The notes beneath the pieces were generated by a model. The model was given only the letters and a program-made list of their open reading frames with translations. It was not told the DNA's origin and searched no databases. From Rugosibacter sp. (GTDB taxonomy: Bacteria > Pseudomonadota > Gammaproteobacteria > Burkholderiales > Rhodocyclaceae), in NCBI GenBank assembly GCA_030652715.1, contig JAUSQB010000263.1:1-14358 (forward strand): a stretch of 14,358 nucleotides of DNA, written 5' to 3'. Below are positions 1 through 6,490 of this stretch, piece after piece (the first letter of the stretch is position 1; each line of letters opens with the position of its first letter). The translations under genes and the position numbers were made by a program.

Positions 1-408
1 GTATCGACATGGATCTTTGCTATTTTTAAGAACAAGATCATCGACGAATTCCGTCGCCGCAGCCGCCTGCCGCAAGCGGATGTGGATGTTGAGCAAGAAC
101 AGGGATTTGACGACGCGTTGGAAGTGCAATTCGATGAGCGTGGTCATTGGGCTTCGCATCCCACGCCATGGGCCGACCCGCAGGCTTCGCTGGAGCAGAA
201 GCGGTTCTGGGAAGTATTCGAGGTTTGTATCAGCGGACTGCCTGAAAAACCCGCACGCGTTTTTGGCATGCGTGAATTGCTGGGCATGGAAACGGAAGAA
301 ATTTGTAAGGAACTCGGATTATCTACGTCGAATTGCTGGGTGCTCTTGCACCGGGCGCGTTTGGGGTTGCGCGATTGCTTGTCCCGACGCTGGTTTGGAG
401 AAAGTTAA
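1..408 (+). CDS. ECF-type RNA polymerase sigma factor, 3' part (5' end outside window)
   Basis: The frame is open from base 1 to the TAA at 406-408 and gives 135 residues without a start, so the gene begins before the window. The first residues (VSTWIFAIFKNKIIDEFRRR) match the end of sigma region 2, which contacts the -10 element. After an acidic linker, the stretch encoded at about 220-400 (LPEKPARVFGMRELLGMETEEI, then a helix with LHRARLGLRDCL) is a typical region 4 helix-turn-helix for the -35 element. The stop abuts the ATG of a small ZAS-type anti-sigma gene, the usual sigma/anti-sigma order. Both lie directly upstream of the copper-peptide genes, so this factor probably drives the operon, including itself. 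In Caulobacter, an ECF factor (SigF) controls a DUF692 operon. The signal sensed here is inferred, not seen. Confidence 0.9.
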   Translation, partial: VSTWIFAIFKNKIIDEFRRRSRLPQADVDVEQEQGFDDALEVQFDERGHWASHPTPWADPQASLEQKRFWEVFEVCISGLPEKPARVFGMRELLGMETEEICKELGLSTSNCWVLLHRARLGLRDCLSRRWFGES

Positions 409-606
409 ATGCGTTCGTGTCGTGAAGAAACAGAATTGATGTCGCAGAGACTGGATCGCCCGCTGTCATTCGGCGAGCATTTTGGTCTGTGCTTTCATCT
501 GTTATTCTGCCGTGGCTGTCGCGCGACGCAAAAGCATTTTGCCTTTCTGCACACTGCCACACGGGCCTGGCGAGAGCATCACGATGTTGATTCAACTCCG
601 CGTTAA
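409..606 (+). CDS. Small zinc-finger (ZAS/zf-HC2-like) anti-sigma factor
   Basis: This 65-residue protein starts immediately after the stop of the ECF sigma gene. It carries C4 and the H30-x3-C34-x2-C37 signature of ZAS domains (HLLFCRGC), which in known anti-sigma factors bind zinc and hold the partner sigma factor inactive. No membrane segment is visible, so it is probably cytosolic and may sense metal or oxidants through its own Cys/His cluster. Position and motif make it the likely regulator of the upstream sigma factor. It is shorter than many anti-sigma factors, but compact zf-HC2 proteins of this size are common beside ECF genes. The family call is secure; the sensing role is inferred. 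Confidence 0.8.
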   Translation: MRSCREETELMSQRLDRPLSFGEHFGLCFHLLFCRGCRATQKHFAFLHTATRAWREHHDVDSTPR

Positions 607-620
607 TCATTGACAACCTT

Positions 621-626
621 AAGGAG
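621..626 (+). promoter_or_regulatory. Shine-Dalgarno sequence of the precursor peptide gene
   Basis: AAGGAG lies 4 bases before ATG 631 and 7 bases before ATG 634. It is among the strongest ribosome-binding sites in this operon, as expected for an abundant precursor peptide. It also decides the start: the in-frame TTG at 610 lies upstream of the site and has none of its own. Confidence 0.75.
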
Positions 627-630
627 CAAT

Positions 631-999
631 ATGATGAAAAAGATGAATTCCCTGACTTTAGCTGTTGGAGCCGCTTTTGCAACGACCGTTCTCAGCGCAG
701 CTGCTTTTGCTGGCAGTAACCCGTTTGCCATGCAAAAGCTCGATAGCGGTTACCAGCTCGCAGCTGCTGATGCCAACAAGAAAATGGATGGTTCATGCGG
801 CGACAAAATGAAAGATGGCAAGTGCGGTGCCAAAATGAAAATGAAAGACGGCAAATGTGGTGAAGGCAAGTGTGGTGCGGATATGAAGAAGGTGTCCGAC
901 GGTAAATGTGGCGCCGACAAGAAAAAAGATGGTAGCTGTGGTGCTGGTAAAAAAATGGAAGAAACCACGGAAACGCCCAAAACTGAAGAAGCAAAGTAA
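631..999 (+). CDS. hvfA: HvfA/oxazolin-like secreted RiPP precursor with six (E/D)G(K/S)CG motifs
   Basis: This 122-residue protein has a Sec signal peptide (MMKK, a hydrophobic core, probable cleavage after AFA at 25-27). A short segment follows (NPF at 30-32, LDSGYQLA at 37-44) that recurs in precursors of this class. The Lys/Gly/Asp-rich core then has exactly six cysteines, at 56, 65, 76, 81, 93 and 103. Their motifs are DGSCG, DGKCG, DGKCG, EGKCG, DGKCG and DGSCG; the tail is acidic (ETTETPKTEEAK). In Haemophilus influenzae HvfA, six cysteines are converted by HvfB/HvfC into oxazolone/thioamide pairs that bind Cu(I). The DUF692 and DUF2063 genes follow directly. The start is ATG 631 or 634, judged from AAGGAG at 621-626. 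Modification and copper binding are inferred from the family. Confidence 0.88.
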   Translation: MMKKMNSLTLAVGAAFATTVLSAAAFAGSNPFAMQKLDSGYQLAAADANKKMDGSCGDKMKDGKCGAKMKMKDGKCGEGKCGADMKKVSDGKCGADKKKDGSCGAGKKMEETTETPKTEEAK

Positions 1000-1016
1000 T
1001 AAGCAAGTTTGCAGCC

Positions 1017-1874
1017 ATGAAATCCGCTGTGATTTCAGGTGCGGGCCTCGGCTTCAGGCGGGAACTTGTTCCCGCGCTGAAAGCCGGGGTGCCAAGCCCT
1101 GTGAGTTTTTTTGAACTGGCCCCTGAAAACTGGGCTGGCATGGGCGGTAGCTCAGCCCAGGATTTACGCGCTTTTACCGAGCGCTACCCCTTTGTTTGTC
1201 ATGGATTGTCGCTTGATCTGGGCGGCCCTTCGGCGCTGGATACGGTCTTGCTTCATCGCATCCGCAGTTTCATGCGGCAGCAAGGCATCACGTTGTATAC
1301 CGAGCACTTATCCTGGTGTGCCGATGATGGTCATTTGTACGATCTGTTGCCGATTCCGCTCACAGAAGATGCCGTGCACTGGGTCGCAGGCCGCATCCGC
1401 CGCGCGCAGGATATTTTGGGCATGCAGATCGGCATTGAAAATGCCTCGACTTACCTGATTCCGCCTGGTGCGGAAATGACGGAAGCCGAATTCATCCGCG
1501 CTGTGATGGATGAGGCGGATTGCTTGCTGCATCTGGACGTGAATAATATTGTTGTCAATAGCCTGAATCATGGCTTTAATGCCAGAGAGTTTCTGCGGTC
1601 TCTGCCGCTGGAGCGTATCTGCTATATCCATGTGGCGGGTCACCATGTCGAGCCGGATGGACTGGTGATTGACACCCACGGTGCGGATGTCATTGCCCCG
1701 GTGTGGCAATTGCTCGCAGAAGCCTATGCGCTGTGTGGTGCCATACCTACCTGCCTCGAACGTGATTTTAATTTCCCTGAGCTGACGGTGCTCAGTCACG
1801 AGGTTGCGCACATTGCGAGACTACAAGAGCGCCATGAGATGCGTGAGAATAAGATTCAACGAGCCATCGCATGA
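1017..1874 (+). CDS. hvfB: DUF692 multinuclear non-heme iron oxidase (MNIO), HvfB/BufB/MbnB-like
   Basis: This 285-residue TIM-barrel-type protein is of normal family length. It carries the DUF692 landmarks: GAGLGFRREL (8-17), FELAPENW (32-39), HGLSLDLGG (62-70), TEHLSW (95-100), IENAST (140-145), LDVNN (173-177), NHGFN (184-188), IHVAGHH (204-210), DTHGADV (219-225) and LERDFN (247-252). The His, Glu, Asp and Asn residues in these motifs are the kind that hold the two or three iron atoms in MbnB, HvfB and ChrH. Such enzymes oxidise cysteines of a peptide substrate, here most likely the six cysteines encoded just upstream. Its stop overlaps the next ATG (ATGA at 1871-1874), so it is probably translationally coupled to its DUF2063 partner. 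The enzyme should act in the cytoplasm before export. Confidence 0.95.
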   Translation: MKSAVISGAGLGFRRELVPALKAGVPSPVSFFELAPENWAGMGGSSAQDLRAFTERYPFVCHGLSLDLGGPSALDTVLLHRIRSFMRQQGITLYTEHLSWCADDGHLYDLLPIPLTEDAVHWVAGRIRRAQDILGMQIGIENASTYLIPPGAEMTEAEFIRAVMDEADCLLHLDVNNIVVNSLNHGFNAREFLRSLPLERICYIHVAGHHVEPDGLVIDTHGADVIAPVWQLLAEAYALCGAIPTCLERDFNFPELTVLSHEVAHIARLQERHEMRENKIQRAIA

Positions 1875-2662
1875 ACGCGCTACCGCCCTTTCAGGATTTT
1901 CAATTTGCGTTGGCCCGGCACCTGCGTCACCCGCGCCGCGTCCCGAGTCCCGTGGGTGTGTCAGTGCGCTGCTCAGCGGTATACCATGAGCTAGTACGTA
2001 ACAATCTTGAAGGTTTTTTGCTGGCTTGTTTCCCTGTGTCGCACACGCTGCTTGGCGTGCGGCGCTGGTCACGATTAGTCGATGCTTTTTTTCGCGAAGC
2101 ACGATGTCACACGCCGTATTTTCGCGAAATTCCGCGTGAATTTTTGCACTGGTTGCTTGAATCCCCTTCGCTGCCGATCAGCTTTCCCGCCTGGTTGCCA
2201 GAGCTAGCTCATTACGAATGGGTCGAGCTGGCGGTTGATGTGATGGAAACAGCGACACCACTCGCGCACCACCCCACAGGCAATCTGCTGGATGGGCAGC
2301 CGGTGCTGGCAGCGGCGGCAATGAATCTCGCCTATGCCTGGCCGGTGCACCGCATCAGCCCCGCGTGGCGGCCACGCAAACCCGGCGCGACGCATTTGCT
2401 GGTGTTTCGCGACGTGCACGAGGCGGTGCAATTTGTCGCGTTGAATCCGGTTAGCGCACGTTTGGTGGCTTTGCTGCAAGCGGCCGAAGGCGAGCTTAGC
2501 GGTCGCGACGCTTGCCTGCAGATTGCCCATGAATTGCAGCATCCTGAGCCGGAACAACTGCTTGTGCATGGCGCACATTTGTTAGATCAACTACGCACCG
2601 CAGGTGCTATTTTAGGGAGCAAAAAATGGCAAAGCTATGGGCAGCTATTGTGCGTTTTCTGA
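1871..2662 (+). CDS. hvfC: DUF2063 partner protein of the MNIO (HvfC/BufC-like)
   Basis: This 263-residue protein starts in an ATGA overlap with the DUF692 gene. The N-terminal DUF2063 domain is recognisable from [20 protein letters not shown] (37-56) and [12 protein letters not shown] (112-123). The remaining ~130 residues fit the C-terminal domain that contains the RiPP recognition element in HvfC. Known partners bind the leader of the precursor and present it to the DUF692 enzyme. The 3' end runs 37 bases into the DoxX-like gene, so the last ~12 residues are encoded in two frames and look less conserved than the rest. The function comes from the family and the gene order; no catalytic residues are expected. 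Confidence 0.9.
   Translation: MNALPPFQDFQFALARHLRHPRRVPSPVGVSVRCSAVYHELVRNNLEGFLLACFPVSHTLLGVRRWSRLVDAFFREARCHTPYFREIPREFLHWLLESPSLPISFPAWLPELAHYEWVELAVDVMETATPLAHHPTGNLLDGQPVLAAAAMNLAYAWPVHRISPAWRPRKPGATHLLVFRDVHEAVQFVALNPVSARLVALLQAAEGELSGRDACLQIAHELQHPEPEQLLVHGAHLLDQLRTAGAILGSKKWQSYGQLLCVF
2614..2619 (+). promoter_or_regulatory. Shine-Dalgarno sequence of the DoxX-like gene
   Basis: AGGGAG stands 6 bases before ATG 2626, inside the end of the DUF2063 gene. It supports a start at 2626 and therefore a genuine 37-base overlap between the two genes. Confidence 0.65.
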
Positions 2663-3129
2663 ATGCTACAGGGGACTGGTTGGGTTTTTTGGGTTTGCGT
2701 TTACTCTTGGGCTGGGAGTTCTTTGAATCCGGTCTGGAAAAATATCATGGGGATAACTGGTTTGCCGACATTCAGGATAAATTTCCTGCGCCGTTTAATC
2801 TCATGCCAGTGAATATCAGCTGGTCCATGGCGACCTGGTTTGAGTTGATCGGTGGCGTGGCCCTGGTCATTGGATTGGGTACGCGGTTTTTTGCGGTATC
2901 TCTTTTTGTGCTGACTATTGTGGCAACCGCAGCTGTCCATTGGCCAGCCGAATGGCATACGCTGGGCGAGTTGATACAGGGTTATGCCATCACCAATGAC
3001 GGCCACGGTAATTTCAAGCTGCCATTGATATTTATGGCGATGCTCTTGCCGTTGATTTTTTCCGGCCCGGGAAAATTATCGCTGGATGCCTGGATTGTCC
3101 GGCGTTGTTTGGGCAAGGCATGGCGATAG
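2626..3129 (+). CDS. DoxX family inner-membrane protein of the copper-peptide operon
   Basis: This 167-residue protein has the DoxX layout of about four membrane segments: near residues 19-35 ([19 protein letters not shown]), 65-85 ([19 protein letters not shown]), 87-105 and 130-147. DoxX-type proteins accompany DUF692/DUF2063 genes in many oxazolin and bufferin operons. Their role is not settled; an electron-transfer or membrane redox function, or a help in export, has been considered. The start is supported by AGGGAG at 2614-2619. The gene overlaps the previous one by 37 bases and the following CWC gene by 10 bases, so it is firmly part of the operon. Confidence 0.88.
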   Translation: MAKLWAAIVRFLNATGDWLGFLGLRLLLGWEFFESGLEKYHGDNWFADIQDKFPAPFNLMPVNISWSMATWFELIGGVALVIGLGTRFFAVSLFVLTIVATAAVHWPAEWHTLGELIQGYAITNDGHGNFKLPLIFMAMLLPLIFSGPGKLSLDAWIVRRCLGKAWR

Positions 3130-3401
3130 AAAAGTTCCTGAAAGGACGCACCGCGCTGGCGCTGGTGATACGCCGCGAAGCAAGTGCCCTTGTCCAGGCA
3201 CGGATTCAAAGGGTGCCGCAAGATAGTCCCTCTTGGTGTCCGCGTTGCGCGGCAAACTTCACCTGTGGCGTAGTTGCGGGGCTCGATACTTGCTGGTGTA
3301 CGGAATTACCACCACTTAAGTTAGCCAAAAGTTCTGCCGCTGCTTGCTATTGCCCGCAATGCTTGCATGAGCTGCTTAGCGCGCAGTCTCACCCAGCGTA
3401 A
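3120..3401 (+). CDS. Cysteine-rich CWC family protein
   Basis: This is a 93-residue protein whose ATG overlaps the TAG of the DoxX-like gene. Eight cysteines fall in the last 54 residues in the CWC family pattern: C40-x2-C43, F-x-C49, CWC at 58-60, the ELPP that follows, then C76-x-C78-x2-C81-L. This looks like a compact metal-binding (probably zinc or copper) domain; the biochemical role of the family is unknown to me. The first ~38 residues (MAIEKFLKG onward, basic) lie outside the family core. They may be a true extension or an effect of a wrongly chosen start, as no good ribosome-binding site is visible. The 3' end overlaps the convergent nudB gene by 26 bases. Operon membership suggests a link to copper handling; that link is inference. 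Confidence 0.8.
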   Translation: MAIEKFLKGRTALALVIRREASALVQARIQRVPQDSPSWCPRCAANFTCGVVAGLDTCWCTELPPLKLAKSSAAACYCPQCLHELLSAQSHPA

Positions 3402-3816
3402 GAATTGCGTCGCGGTTGCTCCACGAAAAGCAGGCCGCTGCGGCTTCTTTCCACGGCAGCCATTGGTAGGCGATATGCTCGTCCGGGGTGATTTTTATTG
3501 GGCATTTTTCGGCGAGCATCAAGCTGAATACATGCTCGGTGTTGTGCGTCACCCCCGGCCCGTAACGGTAGCGCCACTCGGGGAATATTTCGAAACGATT
3601 GGTTGTTTGCCAGTCAAGAAATTGTGTAATCGCTGCTTGAATTCCTGTTTCCTCAAACACTTCACGCTGGGCTGTCAGGTTAAGTGGCTCATTATCTTCC
3701 TGGCTGCCTGTTACTGATTGCCAGAAGCCGCGGCGCTGTGTGCGTTCTAACAACAGCACATCAAGCGCTGCTGTATGAATGATCACGAGCACTGAAACCG
3801 GTTTTTTGAAAACCAT
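3376..3816 (-). CDS. nudB: Dihydroneopterin triphosphate diphosphatase NudB (Nudix hydrolase)
   Basis: This 146-residue Nudix protein removes pyrophosphate from dihydroneopterin triphosphate in folate synthesis. A complete Nudix box is visible: G37-x5-E43-x7-REVFEETGI (51-59). The N-terminus (MVFKKPVSVLVII, then LLLERT and GFWQSVTGS) and the later EWRYRYGPGVTHNTEHVF region match NudB rather than a generic Nudix enzyme. The start at 3816 is chosen because the family sequence begins there and because it overlaps the stop of the barstar gene by one base (TAATG). The frame is open further upstream, but that part is only the shadow of the barstar gene. It is the last gene of the aspS operon, and its 3' end overlaps the convergent CWC gene by 26 bases. 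Confidence 0.92.
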   Translation of the reverse strand: MVFKKPVSVLVIIHTAALDVLLLERTQRRGFWQSVTGSQEDNEPLNLTAQREVFEETGIQAAITQFLDWQTTNRFEIFPEWRYRYGPGVTHNTEHVFSLMLAEKCPIKITPDEHIAYQWLPWKEAAAACFSWSNRDAILTLGETAR

Positions 3817-4286
3817 TATCTGGATACATCTCCGGATTCCGGCTGAGCGATCACGGGCAGCCAGGCGATGCCATCGGCTTGCATATCGACCAGGCACCAG
3901 AACGGTATGCCTTGTTCGCGCCATTCGCTGGCAACATGCTGGAAGACCTGCACCAGGGTGACGAAATCGTTTTCGGCGTGGGCATGGATACCATCGCAAT
4001 GGTCGAGAATGATCACATAACCTTCGGCGGGACGCCAACCCATATCGAGCAGGCAGTCGCTAAGCGCATCCCAGTTATAGCCGAACCATTCAGGAAAACC
4101 AAGACCGTAGCCTATGGCTGCGAGCAACTCATCTCGGTTGCGGGTACTGCGCAAATCAATGCGTTGCACGAGACAGCCTGCCGATTGGGCACCTGCGATC
4201 AGGTCGTTCAACTTTCCGTGCGGTAAATGATAGACACCCGCATGGCCGACTGTACTAAACAATGTCTGATAGTGAGCAACGCTCAT
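3816..4286 (-). CDS. Barstar family protein, probable inhibitor of the neighbouring ribonuclease
   Basis: This is a 156-residue cytosolic protein without a signal peptide. The barstar signature is clear at residues 64-79 (FPEWFGYNWDALSDCL). D73 and D77 line up with barstar D35 and D39, the residues that contact the barnase active site. The protein is longer than Bacillus barstar (about 90 residues), with extra sequence at both ends; such longer forms are common in proteobacteria. Its ATG overlaps the TGA of the ribonuclease gene (ATGA at 4283-4286), so the two are made together, as needed for self-protection against a ribonuclease. Pairing with the adjacent enzyme is inferred from context. 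Confidence 0.88.
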   Translation of the reverse strand: MSVAHYQTLFSTVGHAGVYHLPHGKLNDLIAGAQSAGCLVQRIDLRSTRNRDELLAAIGYGLGFPEWFGYNWDALSDCLLDMGWRPAEGYVIILDHCDGIHAHAENDFVTLVQVFQHVASEWREQGIPFWCLVDMQADGIAWLPVIAQPESGDVSR

Positions 4287-4618
4287 CGTTGAATTTTCAG
4301 AAAGCTGCGATAGTGATCATCAGTGTAATAGAACACGGCAGGCGGTGTGCCGCCGCTGATGATGCGGCGCGCTCCTCGGTCATGTCGGCCGGGTGTCGGT
4401 ACGGTGTATTCGTGATAATAGGCGCGCGGTTCGACCGGCAGGCGCTTCTCGAAATTATTGAAGACGATGCCATCCCGTGGATACGGGAAAGGGCCGCTCT
4501 GGTCAATCAGTGCAAGCGTTGCGCGCGCCTCGGCCGGTAATTGCCCGACGGTGATAAAGTCGCCTGCCTTTGCGGAGAGCGAAAAAGCAACACACAACAG
4601 GGCAAGCAGTTTGTGCAT
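4283..4618 (-). CDS. Secreted barnase/RNase Sa-like ribonuclease
   Basis: This 111-residue protein has a Sec signal peptide (MHKLLALLCVAFSLSAKA, probable cleavage after residue 18). The mature part of about 93 residues is the size of RNase Sa and barnase. Landmarks are GPFPYPRDGIVFNNFEKRLP (42-61), YYHEYTV (67-73), GARRII (82-87) and YYTDDHYRSFLKI (97-109). By alignment with barnase, E70 is the general base, R85 the phosphate-binding arginine and H102 the general acid, so the catalytic set is complete. It should cut single-stranded RNA with a guanine preference, outside the cytoplasm. The barstar-like inhibitor follows with a 4-base overlap. The gene starts 18 bases after the aspS stop. The role could be nutrient scavenging or competition; the sequence does not decide. 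Confidence 0.88.
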   Translation of the reverse strand: MHKLLALLCVAFSLSAKAGDFITVGQLPAEARATLALIDQSGPFPYPRDGIVFNNFEKRLPVEPRAYYHEYTVPTPGRHDRGARRIISGGTPPAVFYYTDDHYRSFLKIQR

Positions 4619-4636
4619 CTCGTGTGCTGCCTGCTG

Positions 4637-6442
4637 TTAGCCAACCTGAACCTGGGTTTCCATTTTTTGCCGCAGGCGAATATGCAATTCGCGCAATTGT
4701 TTTTCGTCAACAACGGATGGTGCATCGGTGAGCAGGCACTGCGCGCGCTGTGTCTTGGGGAAGGCAATCACATCGCGAATCGATTCGGCACCGGTCATCA
4801 TGGTGACAATGCGATCCAGGCCAAACGCCAAGCCGCCATGCGGTGGCGCGCCGTATTTCAGCGCATCCAGCAGGAAGCCGAATTTGGTCTGCTGTTCTTC
4901 TGGCGTGATGCCAAGCGCTTGAAACACTTGCTCCTGCACTTCTGCGCGATGGATACGCACTGAACCGCCGCCCATTTCCCATCCGTTCAAGGCCAGATCG
5001 TAAGCCTTGGCCATGCACGCGCCGGGGTCGGCCGCCATGAGTTGTTCGTGACCATCTTTCGGGCTGGTGAAGGGATGGTGGCAGGCATTCCAGCGCTTAT
5101 TTTCTTCGTCATATTCAAACATCGGAAAATCCACCACCCACAATGGTCGCCAGGCTTCTCCGCTGAGATAGCCTTTGTCGTGGCCCAGCTTGCTGCGTAG
5201 CGCACCGAGGGCATCATTGACGATTTTAGTTTTGTCGGCGCCGAAGAAAATCAGGTCGCCCGACTGCGCGCCGGTACGTTCGACAATGGCTGCCAGCGCT
5301 TTTTCGTGCAGGTTTTTAACAATAGGCGATTGCAGACCTTCCTCATTGAGTCTGCTGGCGTCATTCACTTTGATATAGGCCAAGCCTTTGGCACCGTAGA
5401 TTTTAACAAACTCGGTGTAAGCATCGATCTCGCTGCGCGTCAGGGCTTTTTCGCCGACACCGCCGCCGGGCACGCGCAGTGCGGCGACGCGGCCACCAGA
5501 ATTTGCCGGACCGCTGAATACTTTGAAGCCAACGTCAGCGACCGCATCGGTGACATCGATCAGTTCCAGCGTGACGCGTAAATCGGGCTTGTCGGAGCCA
5601 TAGCGATGCATGGCCTCATTATGGGGCATGCGAGGGAAAGGGTTGGGCAGATCGATATTCAGCGCGGTTTTAAAGACGCTGCGTATCATTTCTTCCATCA
5701 AGTCGGTGATTTGGATCTCGGTTAAAAACGATGTTTCGATATCCACTTGGGTGAATTCAGGCTGGCGATCAGCGCGCAAATCTTCGTCACGGAAGCATTT
5801 GGTGATTTGATAGTAGCGGTCGTAACCGGCCACCATCAACAGCTGTTTGAATAACTGCGGCGATTGTGGCAGCGCGAAAAACTGGCCGGGATGAACGCGC
5901 GATGGCACCAGGTAATCGCGTGCGCCTTCGGGCGTCGATTTGGTCAGCATCGGCGTTTCAATGTCGATGAAGCCCTGCTCGTCGAGGAAGCGGCGGAAGG
6001 CCATGGCGACTTTGTAGCGCAGCATCAGGTTCTTTTGCATTTGTGGGCGGCGCAGGTCGATCACGCGATGCGTGAGGCGCACGTTTTCCGACAGATTGTC
6101 GTCATCCAACTGGAAGGGCGGGGTTACCGCCGTGTTGAGCACTTCCAGGTCATGACAAAGAATTTCAATCTCCCCGGTGGGCAGATTGGGATTCTCGGTG
6201 CCGACAGGACGGCGGCGCACGAGTCCTGTGACTTTGAGCACATATTCGTTGCGCACATCCTCGGCGACTGCGAACATCTCTGGTCGGTCCGGGTCGCAAA
6301 CAATCTGCGCCAGGCCTTCGCGGTCGCGCAAGTCGATGAAAATCACGCCACCATGGTCGCGTCGGCGATGGTTCCAGCCGCACAGGGTAACGATCTGGTC
6401 AATGTGAGAAGCATTAACTTGGCCACAATATTGAGTACGCAT
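4637..6442 (-). CDS. aspS: Aspartyl-tRNA synthetase
   Basis: This 601-residue class II synthetase is of the usual bacterial length. An N-terminal anticodon-binding OB-fold ([20 protein letters not shown], 22-41) precedes the catalytic domain. The catalytic domain shows motif 2 ([17 protein letters not shown]), the GAD insertion region, and motif 3 near the end ([11 protein letters not shown]). It is collinear throughout with proteobacterial AspRS. H30 corresponds to H31 of Pseudomonas AspRS, a residue linked to the non-discriminating enzymes that also charge tRNA-Asn for the GatCAB route, so this one may be non-discriminating. The ATG at 6442 has GGA 7 bases upstream. The gene lies 48 bases after the DUF502 gene. 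Confidence 0.97.
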   Translation of the reverse strand: MRTQYCGQVNASHIDQIVTLCGWNHRRRDHGGVIFIDLRDREGLAQIVCDPDRPEMFAVAEDVRNEYVLKVTGLVRRRPVGTENPNLPTGEIEILCHDLEVLNTAVTPPFQLDDDNLSENVRLTHRVIDLRRPQMQKNLMLRYKVAMAFRRFLDEQGFIDIETPMLTKSTPEGARDYLVPSRVHPGQFFALPQSPQLFKQLLMVAGYDRYYQITKCFRDEDLRADRQPEFTQVDIETSFLTEIQITDLMEEMIRSVFKTALNIDLPNPFPRMPHNEAMHRYGSDKPDLRVTLELIDVTDAVADVGFKVFSGPANSGGRVAALRVPGGGVGEKALTRSEIDAYTEFVKIYGAKGLAYIKVNDASRLNEEGLQSPIVKNLHEKALAAIVERTGAQSGDLIFFGADKTKIVNDALGALRSKLGHDKGYLSGEAWRPLWVVDFPMFEYDEENKRWNACHHPFTSPKDGHEQLMAADPGACMAKAYDLALNGWEMGGGSVRIHRAEVQEQVFQALGITPEEQQTKFGFLLDALKYGAPPHGGLAFGLDRIVTMMTGAESIRDVIAFPKTQRAQCLLTDAPSVVDEKQLRELHIRLRQKMETQVQVG

Positions 6443-6490
6443 AATAAGTTCCGAACTGAGATGAGTTCCCCCAGTGTAGCTGGTGGGCGG

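Noticed and set aside
610-630. Upstream TTG start for the precursor peptide
   Set aside because: It lies before the AAGGAG site and would put extra residues in front of a complete signal peptide.
692-1141. A 149-codon open frame on the minus strand, rich in His/Ser/Phe
   Set aside because: It is the antisense of the repetitive precursor gene; its repeats only mirror the Lys-Cys-Gly codons.
3817-4038. N-terminal extension of nudB by 74 residues
   Set aside because: The family N-terminus starts at 3816 and the extra part is another frame of the barstar gene.
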